A stretch of DNA of 64,000 nucleotides from Enterococcus hulanensis. GTDB taxonomy: Bacteria; Bacillota; Bacilli; Lactobacillales; Enterococcaceae. How positions within the stretch are numbered: the stretch's first letter is position 1; every line of letters starts with the position of its first letter. Below the pieces are notes generated by a model. The model ran no database searches, was not told where the DNA came from, and worked only from the letters and a program-made list of their open reading frames with translations. The position numbers and the translations under genes are program-made. This document shows positions 1 to 8,031 of the stretch, in pieces. The DNA lies in assembly GCF_005405485.1 (NCBI RefSeq), contig NZ_BJED01000015.1, forward strand, positions 62,001 to 126,000, written 5' to 3'.

Positions 1-360
1 GAAAAATTGTTCGATCGGCAGCAACGAAATATATCTCATTCCTATCCAACTTGCGACAACCGTTAGAATCACTGACATCATAATTACATTGACCAGACAG
101 CTTACGATCATATGGGAGTTAAAACTATCCTCTTTCCGAATCAATTTGGCAGTCAATTTTGATGCTGGTTCATGGGTGAGTAAAACCAAGACTACTACAA
201 TGAGCCAAATAGCAGGCATTACTTCGAACGTGTGCTTCCATGTAGTCAAACTAAACCCCATTTCGAAACAAGATATGAGCGGGGCAATGATATTGACAGA
301 GAGAATAGAGACGATCGCCAGAAATAAAGTGAATTCTGCTTTGTTGCGGGGGAGTTTCAT
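1..360 (-). CDS. DUF2798-like membrane protein, partial at window edge
   Basis: A minus-strand frame of 120 codons starts with ATG at 358-360 and is still open at base 1, so the C-terminus is outside the window. The protein begins MKLPRNKAEF and alternates hydrophobic stretches (about residues 11-31, 46-61 and 84-107) with short charged loops such as HEPASKLTAKLIRK. The opening and the helical-hairpin arrangement match what I know of the DUF2798 family of small membrane proteins, whose role is not established. The ribosome binding site is weak. The family call is by pattern only. Confidence 0.65.
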   Translation of the reverse strand, partial: MKLPRNKAEFTLFLAIVSILSVNIIAPLISCFEMGFSLTTWKHTFEVMPAIWLIVVVLVLLTHEPASKLTAKLIRKEDSFNSHMIVSCLVNVIMMSVILTVVASWIGMRYISLLPIEQFF

Positions 361-545
361 ATAAAAATCCAAAATATAACCTCTTTCTGGGCCTTTGCGC
401 AAAAAAAGCGCAAAGACACCTTTTATAGTGTGCTTTACGCTGAACAATTATACGCAGTAAATACTACGATAGTTTATACGAAATATTGTTCTAAATCAAG
501 TGCAGAGGGATGGAAAATAGTCATCTATATGAGTTTTAATCCTCT

Positions 546-723
546 TCATAAAAAAATAGCAGGGACTTTGATTATAGAGAGATTATCTTCGTTATCAAAT
601 GGAAAATAAGGATCTGGAACAACCAAATAATCTACAGACTCTTTATTAATAGTTGATCGATACATCCTAATGTCTAGAAAAATATTCTCTCAAATCAGTA
701 TTGTCACTAAAATTAACAGGCAT
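546..723 (-). pseudogene. Decayed paralogue of the 2102-2404 secreted protein
   Basis: Read on the minus strand from ATG 721-723, this stretch resembles the middle and end of the gene at 2102-2404. After an in-frame TAG and a frameshift, the segment KESVDYLVVPDPYFPFDN can be read, against KDSVDYLVVPDPFPPFDN in the intact gene, followed by IIKVPAIFL before a stop. The first half retains the DLREYFS-like part. No signal peptide precedes it, so it is an N-terminally truncated, frameshifted copy. It sits about 1.4 kb from its intact relative, which suggests local duplication followed by decay. Confidence 0.75.
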
Positions 724-765
724 CTTCTATCTGTTTAGGCTGGTAACAATCAAAAAAGCGATCAA

Positions 766-945
766 TTAATGATTGCTTTTTAGGTGGCTATTGATCAATT
801 TCGTGATATCGCTGGAAAAAAGTATAAGAACGAAGCCTAGGATGTTCATAAGAAAATTGAAATTCATAAAAAGCGCATTAAGTAAAACGATCATCATTCC
901 GATGAATAAGAATATATTGGGTTTAAGTCTGCTCATGAGTGTCAT
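766..945 (-). CDS. Small two-helix membrane protein (59 aa)
   Basis: A 59-codon frame starts at ATG 943-945 behind a good ribosome binding site (AAAGGAGGGCTACT read on the minus strand). The protein begins MTLMSRLKPN and contains two hydrophobic segments, about residues 10-26 and 30-45, followed by a polar tail ending KSNH. It resembles the many short membrane proteins of unknown role in this stretch. I do not recognise a family. The strong Shine-Dalgarno and sensible hydropathy are the grounds for calling it real. Confidence 0.55.
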   Translation of the reverse strand: MTLMSRLKPNIFLFIGMMIVLLNALFMNFNFLMNILGFVLILFSSDITKLINSHLKSNH

Positions 946-1062
946 AGTAGCCCTCCTTTTTTCTCACTATATTGAAAAGAGGAGGGCTTGTAAATGTATT
1001 TTTTATGTAATCAGATAAGTTTAGTCAGAAGAGCTGAGTCTTCATCGGAATTTCAAAACCGT

Positions 1063-1092
1063 TAAAAAAAAGCACATGGGTTACATGCGCTT
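1063..1092 (-). terminator. Hairpin terminator
   Basis: The stem AAGCaCATG / CATGcGCTT (1070-1078 with 1084-1092) has a run of A on its left, which becomes a U-run on the minus strand. It would stop transcription entering from the right. Confidence 0.6.
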
Positions 1093-1397
1093 AATGATCT
1101 ATTTGAATACGATTATTGTATCACGGCTTCCAGCATGATATTACTAACCCCAACGTAGGTACTGTAATGACTGCTTTCTCAAGTACTTTTCTACGAAATC
1201 AATATATTCTGTTATACTATCTGCTTTTTTTCTCTGAAATGATAGTAGGATAGATATTGGTATGAAAGCTTATATTTGATTGGTCATGATTTTTATCATT
1301 AGTTATTTTAAGTTATCCTGAACAATCAAAAATCAGTATCTTTTATGAAATATTTTTAATTTTGAAATTCAGCTGAAAGGATAACAGAGGGAGAAAT

Positions 1398-1421
1398 AAA
1401 AAAAGAGACATCGCGTCTCTT
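1398..1421 (-). terminator. Hairpin terminator after 1440-1628 gene
   Basis: The stem AGAGAC/GTCTCT is followed on the minus strand by a long U-run. It lies about 20 bases beyond the stop of the gene at 1440-1628. Confidence 0.75.
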
Positions 1422-1439
1422 AATTAAAGCGTAGGTAAT

Positions 1440-1628
1440 CTAAAAAAAGCAAGAGATCGCAATGCCTAAAAACGTGATGGCAAATAACAAGCCGCTCCAT
1501 AGTGCTAACATAATAAAAGGAGAGGTATTCTTGTCTCCCTGTTGCTTAAAGTGGGTGAGTGATCGCTTAAACATGACAAACTGCCAGACACTTAATAATA
1601 AGAAAATGGTTCCCAATACGTAACTCAT
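1440..1628 (-). CDS. Small two-helix membrane protein (62 aa)
   Basis: The 62-residue protein MSYVLGTIFLLL... has two hydrophobic helices (about 3-20 and 40-60) joined by a charged loop, FKRSLTHFKQQGDKNTSP. A purine-rich site (AAGGGGGGC) lies about eight bases before the ATG, and a hairpin terminator follows directly. It is therefore probably a single-gene transcript. The family is not recognised. Its neighbours on both sides are also short membrane proteins on the same strand, but the separate terminators argue against one operon. Confidence 0.65.
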   Translation of the reverse strand: MSYVLGTIFLLLSVWQFVMFKRSLTHFKQQGDKNTSPFIMLALWSGLLFAITFLGIAISCFF

Positions 1629-1734
1629 TTACTAGCCCCCCTTTTAAGATAATTATACACCTATAATGGAGCCCTATTATATATTATGTGTAGATAATTA
1701 AGAAACAGTCTAGTTTCATGTTAGGGAGATTAAA

Positions 1735-1765
1735 GAAAAAAATCATCCAAAAAAATGGATGATTA
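1735..1765 (-). terminator. Hairpin terminator overlapping the stop of 1763-2020
   Basis: The stem ATCATCC/GGATGAT (1742-1748 with 1757-1763) is followed on the minus strand by a U-run. Its first arm overlaps the stop codon of the gene at 1763-2020. Confidence 0.75.
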
Positions 1766-2020
1766 CGAGCTAAGTTTATCTTTGAATTTTGAAAACAATA
1801 GTGCAGAACCGATAACAATTCCATAATACACCACAGGTAGGATTAGGGATTTGGTCCCTTCGAAATAGTAGTAATAAAAGACTAATGATCCTCCAGAAAA
1901 GAATACAGTGACAAACATTTTCGCTAGTGACGGTCTTTTGCCGGATAAAGCAATCGTATAGGCGCCTAGAATAGCACCAAGAGCACAAATGAGGAAAGCA
2001 ACAATATCTCTGGACAACAT
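1763..2020 (-). CDS. Membrane protein of unknown function (85 aa)
   Basis: I place the start at ATG 2018-2020 because a near-ideal ribosome binding site (AGGAGGTGGTATC) precedes it. A longer frame to 2098 has no such site and adds an unlikely N-terminus. The product, MLSRDIVAFLICALGAI..., has three hydrophobic segments (about 6-24, 34-53 and 58-75) and a basic tail ending KFKDKLSS. No family is recognised. It lies 81 bases downstream of the secreted protein gene at 2102-2404 and may be cotranscribed with it. Confidence 0.6.
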   Translation of the reverse strand: MLSRDIVAFLICALGAILGAYTIALSGKRPSLAKMFVTVFFSGGSLVFYYYYFEGTKSLILPVVYYGIVIGSALLFSKFKDKLSS

Positions 2021-2101
2021 GATACCACCTCCTATTATTATTTTACCGTATTTTAGCAGCTGAATGAAGCAAGCTTTAGAAAAGCTATGTGAAATCAATT
2101 G

Positions 2102-2404
2102 TTACACTATTAAGGAAAAATAATCATCAATATACGTCTTTATTTGTTCAAAATCTCTTTGCATAAATAAGAGCGCGGGTACTTTGATTATTGGAAGATG
2201 ATTTTCATTGTCAAAAGGTGGGAAAGGATCGGGAACTACCAAATAATCAACGGAGTCTTTATCTCTAATATAGTTAGTCGAAACATCATAGTAATCGGAA
2301 AAATAGTCTTTGAAATCATCGGTATCCATGAGAGTTGGTCCGGCAAATATTGAGACATAGTTTATGAAGGAGCTAACGGTTAATACAAAACATATTTTCT
2401 TCAT
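2102..2404 (-). CDS. Secreted hypothetical protein (100 aa)
   Basis: The protein starts MKKICFVLTVSSFINYVSIFAG, a short Sec-type signal peptide with no lipobox, followed by an acidic, aromatic-rich mature part (FKDYFSDYYDVSTNYI, DYLVVPDPFPPFDN). A GGGGGG-containing ribosome binding site lies about ten bases before the ATG. No domain is recognised. A decayed relative is found at 546-723, so the family has duplicated locally. Confidence 0.6.
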   Translation of the reverse strand: MKKICFVLTVSSFINYVSIFAGPTLMDTDDFKDYFSDYYDVSTNYIRDKDSVDYLVVPDPFPPFDNENHLPIIKVPALLFMQRDFEQIKTYIDDYFSLIV

Positions 2405-2533
2405 GATGCATCCCCCCTATATAATTAATGATAAATCTAAGAAAGCGCTTTGTAAATGCGGAGATCATTAATTCGAAAAGTTAAATATGAATCAATAACT
2501 CTGTTAAATGGGGCTATTACAGAGGATTGACAA

Positions 2534-2710
2534 TTATTTTTTTTGTTTGATTATCCAATTTCTAATTAAAGAAATAATCAAGTGGACTGGAAAAGCTAAT
2601 ATAGCAAATAGAAAAAATTCTTTATAATCCGATGTGTAATTCAACGAATATATCATTAAAGCTACAGCAACCAAAATAAGGTATTCCCAAACGAACCTAT
2701 AAAAATTCAT
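2534..2710 (-). CDS. Small two-helix membrane protein (58 aa)
   Basis: A 58-codon frame begins at ATG 2708-2710, with AAAGGAG about eleven bases upstream. The product MNFYRFVWEYLILVAVALM... has hydrophobic helices at about residues 8-22 and 31-50, then a basic end (RNWIIKQKK), the charge pattern of a small integral membrane protein. Another ATG four bases upstream opens only a five-codon frame. No family is recognised. Confidence 0.55.
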   Translation of the reverse strand: MNFYRFVWEYLILVAVALMIYSLNYTSDYKEFFLFAILAFPVHLIISLIRNWIIKQKK

Positions 2711-2836
2711 GCATTAATTCACTCCTTTAGAAAAGGATATCTTTGAAATTTAGGATTGTAAAGATAGTTTCAAGGGTACACAAGTGGACGCTATCAACTA
2801 GTTACATAAGTTGTATTTAAAACAAGCGCCCCTTTC

Positions 2837-3217
2837 TTAATAAAATAAGTGTAATCGTGGATCGACTCTAGTTTGGCTAACCAAGAATTTGGACTCCTCT
2901 AGCTGAAGTTCTTCAACAATCAGTTCTTTTAATTCTAACTGTTGGAGCAGGGTATTTACGCGATACAGTTTTGTGCCGTAATTGATCCATTCACCGGCAT
3001 AGAGTAAGCCGCCCACCCCGCGGATATCTGGCTTACCTTTATAAAATAGAACCATGAAGTCTTGGATCGGTTTTCCATCACTTGAACGTAATGGATTTTC
3101 AGGATCGCGATCAATCGGGCGTCCGATTTTTTCATAGAGTTCTAAAGGTTCTCGTCCCCATAAATCAGGTTCATTATTACTACTATTCTTGTCTTTAGTT
3201 TTCTTCTGAAAAAACAT
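2837..3217 (-). CDS. Hypothetical cytosolic protein (126 aa)
   Basis: The start is placed at ATG 3215-3217 because GGAGGTTCTCCT directly precedes it; the frame extends to 3253 without a better site. The product MFFQKKTKDKNSSNNEPD... has a polar N-terminus, then a compact mixed region (MVLFYKGKPDIRGVGGLLYAGEWINYGTKLYRVN) and a Glu/Leu-rich helix (LQQLELKELIVEELQLEE). There is no signal peptide or membrane segment. I do not recognise the family. Confidence 0.6.
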   Translation of the reverse strand: MFFQKKTKDKNSSNNEPDLWGREPLELYEKIGRPIDRDPENPLRSSDGKPIQDFMVLFYKGKPDIRGVGGLLYAGEWINYGTKLYRVNTLLQQLELKELIVEELQLEESKFLVSQTRVDPRLHLFY

Positions 3218-3414
3218 AGGAGAACCTCCAATTAATTTTTTTATCATCAGCATATAACGCTTTCAAAATTTCCGTTGAACAAACCAACTCATCTGCTGCT
3301 GAATAGTTTACTAAAATAATACGCCTTATTAAAAGAAAGACAAGTCATAAAAGCTTGTTAATGGACGGAATTTTGACAATCTAGTGAGCAGCATAAGTAT
3401 TGAGATCTGAAATA

Positions 3415-3717
3415 CTAGCTTCTGGTTCTTTTTGAAGTGTTGCCCAGAATTACTACAATGATTGATGATAATATTAATAGAGTAATCAGAAGATTCGCGG
3501 GCAGAATTTTATGCAACAAACACACTAAGGAAACGAATATAAGATATGAGCCTACAAGTTTTCCTAAATAGGGACCATTATAGCGCTTCTTTTCTTCTTT
3601 AGGCATTGTGTTATAACCTGCAATCAGGAATAACCATTTGCCGCGAATAAGTTGAATCCCCATAACCATTATCAAAAGGCCCAAGAATCCCATTAAAGGA
3701 TCGACAGTATTTACCAT
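3415..3717 (-). CDS. DUF3784-family membrane protein
   Basis: This 100-residue protein has an N-terminal helix (about 9-26) followed by GKWLFLIAGYNTMPKEEKKRY, the diagnostic segment of the DUF3784 family. Two closely spaced hydrophobic segments (about 50-68 and 73-90) and a basic tail follow. The family consists of small membrane proteins common in Firmicutes, without an assigned function. It lies 54 bases downstream of the SdpI-like gene on the same strand, so cotranscription is likely. Such proteins often sit beside SdpI-like ones. Confidence 0.75.
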   Translation of the reverse strand: MVNTVDPLMGFLGLLIMVMGIQLIRGKWLFLIAGYNTMPKEEKKRYNGPYLGKLVGSYLIFVSLVCLLHKILPANLLITLLILSSIIVVILGNTSKRTRS

Positions 3718-3770
3718 AAAAAGTTCCTCCTTCTAAAAGAATAAAGTGTTATTCTAGGAAATCTCATGGG

Positions 3771-4103
3771 TTAATCTAATTTGCTGTTGACATAGATACA
3801 TTGGCTTAGCAATAAAAGAAAGAAAACCGAAGCATTCAAAATCAAAAAGAGATCATCAGAAAAAGAAGTCATAAGTTTAAATAAAAGAGTGAATGCTAAT
3901 TGAACAAAACCTAAAATGATGGACGTATAGCAGCAAAGCCGCTGAGAGGCTTGCCAATTTGAGGGGTTTTTAACAGCTTTCGTCGTTCTAAAACCGAAAG
4001 CAGAATTGGTGCGGTATTTATCGTGTTTTGATAGATAGCTGTATAGCACTGGAAATATAAAAAGAAAAGCAATAACCGGCAGTGCGCTAACAAAATAGTG
4101 CAT
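3771..4103 (-). CDS. SdpI-family membrane protein
   Basis: The 110-residue product carries an N-terminal helix (about 5-23), then GFRTTKAVKNPSNWQASQRL, which matches the conserved loop of the SdpI/YhfL family (FGxRT...NxxxWxxAQ). Two further hydrophobic helices follow. In Bacillus subtilis the larger SdpI confers immunity to the SdpC toxin and binds its repressor. Short one-domain relatives such as this are widespread and mostly uncharacterised, so immunity is only a possibility. The gene diverges from the XRE regulator at 4307, which could control it. Confidence 0.75.
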   Translation of the reverse strand: MHYFVSALPVIAFLFIFPVLYSYLSKHDKYRTNSAFGFRTTKAVKNPSNWQASQRLCCYTSIILGFVQLAFTLLFKLMTSFSDDLFLILNASVFFLLLLSQCIYVNSKLD

Positions 4104-4306
4104 GATAAATCTTGCCTCCTTTTCTTTTATAGTAACACTATCAATACGCTCATGCTACGGAGCGTTGCGTCCTTGCTATAATAAGTTTCTTGCCTACTAT
4201 AGACGTCCAATTGTAGACTGGTAGTAACAAAAAAACTATTCAGAATAGAAGGTGGCTGCATTAGACAATATAAAGAAAAGCAGTCATTATTGGAGGTGCC
4301 ATTGCT

Positions 4307-4894
4307 ATGACATTGGGTGAAAAGTTGAAGACTGCAAGAAAAAATAGTGGGCTGACACAGGAACAATTAGCGGTAAAGCTTGGGGTATCGAGACAGGCGA
4401 TTTCTAAATGGGAGTCAGATAATGGACTTCCCGATGTTGAAAACCTGCGCCTGCTATCAAAGCTGCTTGGCGTCAGTATTGATTATCTTCTTGATGATGG
4501 AAACACATTGGATGTTGCTGTCATAAGAGAGGCGATTGATTTGAATCTTTACGACAAAGGCAGAAAAAAGGTTAAGAAGGATAAAATCGTAAGGGAAAAA
4601 TATCCTGATGCAGAAATTCGAACCTTGATCGGAAGTCAAGTGCCGACAAAAGGCGAGAAGGTGATCGATATTGGTCTCGGAATTTTATTGGCCTTTGGAA
4701 TTCCAGACCTGATCAACGGGGTAAATAACTTGGGCAAAGAGTTTTATTTGGTTAATCAAGGAAACAAGCAATTTTTAGTAGTCGTTACGGATGAATTTAT
4801 AGAGAGCCGTCAGTTGGCGCAAGCGATAACTGAAAAGAAATTCAGGATTGGGGACTTTTCTTTCGTAGACTGCGGTCCAATTGTTTACGCATAA
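4307..4894 (+). CDS. XRE-family (Cro/CI-type) transcriptional regulator
   Basis: The N-terminus (residues 1-62) is a classical HTH_3 domain: MTLGEKLKTARKNSGLTQEQ, then LAVKLGVSRQAISKWESD, with the recognition helix around residues 28-37. The C-terminal 130 residues contain a hydrophobic segment (IDIGLGILLAFGIPDLI) and a compact mixed domain, likely sensory, that I cannot name. TTGGAGGTG precedes the ATG. It is divergent from the SdpI/DUF3784 pair across about 200 bases that contain an imperfect inverted repeat (TACTATAG...GGTAGTA near 4174-4205), a candidate operator for autoregulation. Confidence 0.85.
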   Translation: MTLGEKLKTARKNSGLTQEQLAVKLGVSRQAISKWESDNGLPDVENLRLLSKLLGVSIDYLLDDGNTLDVAVIREAIDLNLYDKGRKKVKKDKIVREKYPDAEIRTLIGSQVPTKGEKVIDIGLGILLAFGIPDLINGVNNLGKEFYLVNQGNKQFLVVVTDEFIESRQLAQAITEKKFRIGDFSFVDCGPIVYA

Positions 4895-5252
4895 AAAATA
4901 CGATTTAGCGGTTTGTAAAAGTGAATCGATGATAAATTCTGCTGCTCGCAATAAAGATTGTACTTTTTTAACGAGAGCCAAACCTAATCCGACACCGAGT
5001 AATGCGATGGCTAGGACATATAAAATGGATAGCGACAATGTTGAGACCACAGTTCATTTTCTACTAGAGGCGATGGAGCGTTACGAATCTTGGGAATCGC
5101 TTGACAACGAGAAGTCCGACAGAGATCACTGAAGTAAACGAAATAGCATTTGCCGGACACGTCTTCTCCTATAAGGAAATTTTTGCAAGTTCCTTTTCGT
5201 GTATAGATTTCTCTAAATACGCTATTCTTTATAGCATAGAGGAGGAGCACTA
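4895..5252. other. Intergenic stretch without a convincing gene
   Basis: A minus-strand frame near 4895-5050 encodes one hydrophobic segment but has only a GTG start without a ribosome binding site, and it runs 120 bases into the regulator gene. A short hairpin (GCTATTCTTTATAGC) lies just before the ribosome binding site of the adhesin at 5253. I call no gene here. Confidence 0.4.
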
Positions 5253-7319
5253 ATGAAAAAAATGAAGAGTATCATTTTATTTGGCGTTTTGTTGTTTGGT
5301 ATTGCCTCGCCGATGTATGGGAATGCTGAGGAATTGACCAGCACCACGACGAGTGAAACAGCCTTAATTTCAGAAGCGAAAGCTGCTGAAGAAAGCACGA
5401 CTCAACCTACTAGTGACCATACTTCTTCGGTTGGAACAAATTCAACTGATAAACATAAAACAACCACTGCTTCAACACAAGAATCGACCGACAAATCATC
5501 GGCTGCCACTGAAAAAGCTGCACCAACGGCAGCGGTGGATCATGGGAGTCAGTATTTTACCGATGTGTCATTTACAGATATTGCTGGTAATCCACTAGCC
5601 AAAGTGAGTGATTCCGATAAGATCAAAGTTCATTATACGTTTGCCATTCCTGAAGCGGTTCATCCAAATGAAACGATGACCATTCAGTTACCAGAGCAAT
5701 TGAAGCTGGTTAATTATACCGATTTTCCTTTAATGGACGCTGCTGGAAATATTATTGCGAATGCATCAACCGATGCAGCGACAGGATTAATGACTTTGAC
5801 CTTTACCGATTCGGTTGAAGGGAAAACCGATATTAACGGCTCTTTGTTTTTCTGGGCTAAATTCGATAAAACGAAGGTAACTGATGGAGCCAATACACTT
5901 GCGATGCCTGTGAATGGCGCGACCACCGATGTCCAGCTAACTGTCCGGAAAAGCGCTGGAACGACAACCGGCAATAACAATCCAACGGTAGTCTTCAAAA
6001 GCGGGACCTTTGATAAAAATGATCCATCCATTATTAATTGGACAATTACCATTAACAATGCCCAGCAGCGACTCATTCAGCCGCAGATTCTCGATACGAT
6101 TGGACCGGGGCAAACCTTACTGACGAACTCATTTATAGTCAATTATCGTGACACAAATAAGAAAAGCTTGAAGAAATATTCCTTAGTGCCTGGTCAAGAT
6201 ATCGAAAATTCTTGGACAAAAGTGGCGCAAACGGATACGGGCTTCCAGTTATATTTAGACAATCTAGGCAGTGCGAGTACGATAAATAACTACGCCTCCG
6301 CAGTCATTACCTACAAAACAAAAGTCGATGCCTCCACAACACGCTATATTAATGGCGCAGGTACGAATGATGAAGCCGGTCAGCCGCAAAATCGAAATGC
6401 CTCGGTGAACGTATACGGAAGCGGCGGCTCAGCCAGTGGAACGATCAATGAAGCGATTGACCAGCTAACAGATATCATTGATGAAGCTGAAAGTATCGAT
6501 GAAACTGAACTAACGCCGGATGATGTTGCGAAACTGAATGACGAGATCCACAAAGCGCACGAGATCGTTGATAATGAAGAAGCCACACTCGAACAATTAG
6601 ATGCAGCCTCTGATAACTTAGAAGGAGTGATTCAAGAAGTCGCACCTTCTACGGAGCAGCCGCCTGTAGATACGAAGGAAATCGAGCAGGCTTTGAAAGA
6701 GCTGCAGGCAGCAGTAGATGAAACGAATAACAAAAAAGCAGAAGAGTACACCCCTGAATCATGGCAATCCGTTGCTGATGCAAAGGCTCAGGCAGAAAAA
6801 GTTCTCAAAAAAGGACAAGAAAATCCAGCAAACGTAACGCTGAACGAAGTAAACAGCGCAAAAGAAAATTTAGCCGCAGCAGTACAAAAGCTGGTAAAAA
6901 GAGAACAACCACAATCCAATAAATCACTAAAAGAAGCACTAGCAAGACTGGAAAAATTACTCGCTGATCTCAATCAAAAAGTTCGCTCACTATATACAGA
7001 AGACTCTTGGCAAAAGGTCATGGATTTAAAGGACGAAGCGAATCGCCTGATTGCATCCGGCAAAGCAACATTAGCGCAGGTAAATGATCTGATCCAACGT
7101 TTGACTGCCGCAATGAGTGAATTGAAATTAAAAACAACCACTCCCAACGCAGAAAATACAAACGTACCAATCAGCACTTCTTCATATATAAGCAAAAGTC
7201 CAACTACAAGCTATCAAAGCAGCCTGCCGAAAATGGGAGAAGATAAAGGAACCGCGCTCCTGATCTTAGGTGTATTAGCGATTAGTCTGGCAACAGTGAT
7301 AATCTACTACAAGAAATAA
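5253..7319 (+). CDS. Cell-wall-anchored adhesin with FIVAR repeats and LPKMG sorting motif
   Basis: This 688-residue surface protein has a signal peptide (1 to about 25) and a Ser/Thr-rich spacer (27-95). Next come two Ig-like adhesin domains (about 96-390) with the look of SdrG/collagen-adhesin N2-N3 modules (SFTDIAGNPLAKVSDSDKI, then NPSIINWTITINN-type segments). Three FIVAR-type helical repeats (about 396-460, 475-550 and 560-625) follow, the second and third showing YTPESWQ and YTEDSWQ. The C-terminus has LPKMG at 658-662, a hydrophobic helix and KK. The sortase motif has Met where Thr is usual. GAGGAGGAGC precedes the ATG and a terminator follows. The ligand is unknown. Confidence 0.88.
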   Translation: MKKMKSIILFGVLLFGIASPMYGNAEELTSTTTSETALISEAKAAEESTTQPTSDHTSSVGTNSTDKHKTTTASTQESTDKSSAATEKAAPTAAVDHGSQYFTDVSFTDIAGNPLAKVSDSDKIKVHYTFAIPEAVHPNETMTIQLPEQLKLVNYTDFPLMDAAGNIIANASTDAATGLMTLTFTDSVEGKTDINGSLFFWAKFDKTKVTDGANTLAMPVNGATTDVQLTVRKSAGTTTGNNNPTVVFKSGTFDKNDPSIINWTITINNAQQRLIQPQILDTIGPGQTLLTNSFIVNYRDTNKKSLKKYSLVPGQDIENSWTKVAQTDTGFQLYLDNLGSASTINNYASAVITYKTKVDASTTRYINGAGTNDEAGQPQNRNASVNVYGSGGSASGTINEAIDQLTDIIDEAESIDETELTPDDVAKLNDEIHKAHEIVDNEEATLEQLDAASDNLEGVIQEVAPSTEQPPVDTKEIEQALKELQAAVDETNNKKAEEYTPESWQSVADAKAQAEKVLKKGQENPANVTLNEVNSAKENLAAAVQKLVKREQPQSNKSLKEALARLEKLLADLNQKVRSLYTEDSWQKVMDLKDEANRLIASGKATLAQVNDLIQRLTAAMSELKLKTTTPNAENTNVPISTSSYISKSPTTSYQSSLPKMGEDKGTALLILGVLAISLATVIIYYKK

Positions 7320-7326
7320 TCTGATG

Positions 7327-7353
7327 AAGAGCCTGTGATAGGCTCTTTTTTCA
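7327..7353 (+). terminator. Terminator after the FIVAR adhesin
   Basis: The stem AAGAGCC/GGCTCTT (7328-7347) is followed by a T-run. It lies directly after the adhesin stop. Confidence 0.85.
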
Positions 7354-7518
7354 CGTCTTTGTCATTTTCGTGGTCATTCAAGCCTTTTATCCGAGAAGAA
7401 AATAGGGCTTTGGTTGGACGAAACGCTTCCGATTATCTCTTATTATGAGAGTGTAGTAATAAAGCAGAAAAAATAGCGTTGGTTGTTACGGTTGGTAGAA
7501 AACGGGAGGATATATAAA

Positions 7519-7839
7519 ATGAAAAGAAATGGATTAGAAATTACAGTATTGATTTTGGGGATTGCCTGTATTGGATTAATGACAGTGAACCGGTACATTT
7601 TCCGCCCGGTATGGAAATCAGAAATTCGGACAGAATTAAGAGAAGTGAAGAAAGAAATCAAGAACGACTTATACGACAGCAGAGATGAAGTCAAAGAAGC
7701 TTCTAAAGAAGTGAAAAGCGAACTCAAAGAAAGCGGTAAGGAAAGAAAACAAGCACTAAAAGAAAGTCACAATGAAGTCAAAGCAGAAATCCAAGAAGCA
7801 AAAACTGAACTCAAAGAAACCTTGCCCCTGTCGTATTAA
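7519..7839 (+). CDS. Membrane-anchored coiled-coil protein
   Basis: The start is placed at ATG 7519 because GGGAGGATATATAAA precedes it; the frame upstream to 7483 lacks such a site. The 106-residue product has one N-terminal hydrophobic helix (about 5-24), then roughly 70 residues dominated by Lys and Glu with a heptad-like pattern (EVKKEIKNDLYDSRDEVKEA and similar). It is therefore a single-pass protein with a long charged helix, probably outside the membrane. The repeated KEE/EVK units suggest internal duplication. No family is recognised. Confidence 0.65.
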   Translation: MKRNGLEITVLILGIACIGLMTVNRYIFRPVWKSEIRTELREVKKEIKNDLYDSRDEVKEASKEVKSELKESGKERKQALKESHNEVKAEIQEAKTELKETLPLSY

Positions 7840-7847
7840 TATAGATT

Positions 7848-7914
7848 TAAAAGGGGAAGCTCCCCTTTTATAAAGAAATAGCCGGTCAAATCTTTTAAGA
7901 TTTGACCGGTTATT
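7848..7914. terminator. Two consecutive hairpin terminators
   Basis: AAAAGGGGA/TCCCCTTTT (7848-7869) is followed by a longer perfect stem, CCGGTCAAATCTT/AAGATTTGACCGG (7882-7909). The second works in both directions and separates the coiled-coil gene from the convergent phosphatase gene at 8032. Confidence 0.8.
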
Positions 7915-8031
7915 TGTGTTTTGAATAAAAGATATAAATTGATTTATGGGATTTTCGTTTTGCGGCAACTAGAGTAGCAGAGGATTAAATGAGTGAATAG
8001 GTAATCGAAGTCCAGAAACTGTCTGGGCTTA

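Larger units (their letters stand above)
946..1439. other. Intergenic stretch without a supported gene
   Basis: Apart from two minus-strand hairpin terminators (1063-1092 and 1398-1421), I see no reading frame with a plausible start, ribosome binding site and protein-like composition here. The sequence is AT-rich. Confidence 0.5.

Noticed and set aside
4775-5050. Minus-strand frame with one hydrophobic segment overlapping the XRE gene
   Set aside because: Only a GTG start, directly after a stop codon and without a ribosome binding site, and it runs 120 bases antisense into a well-supported gene.
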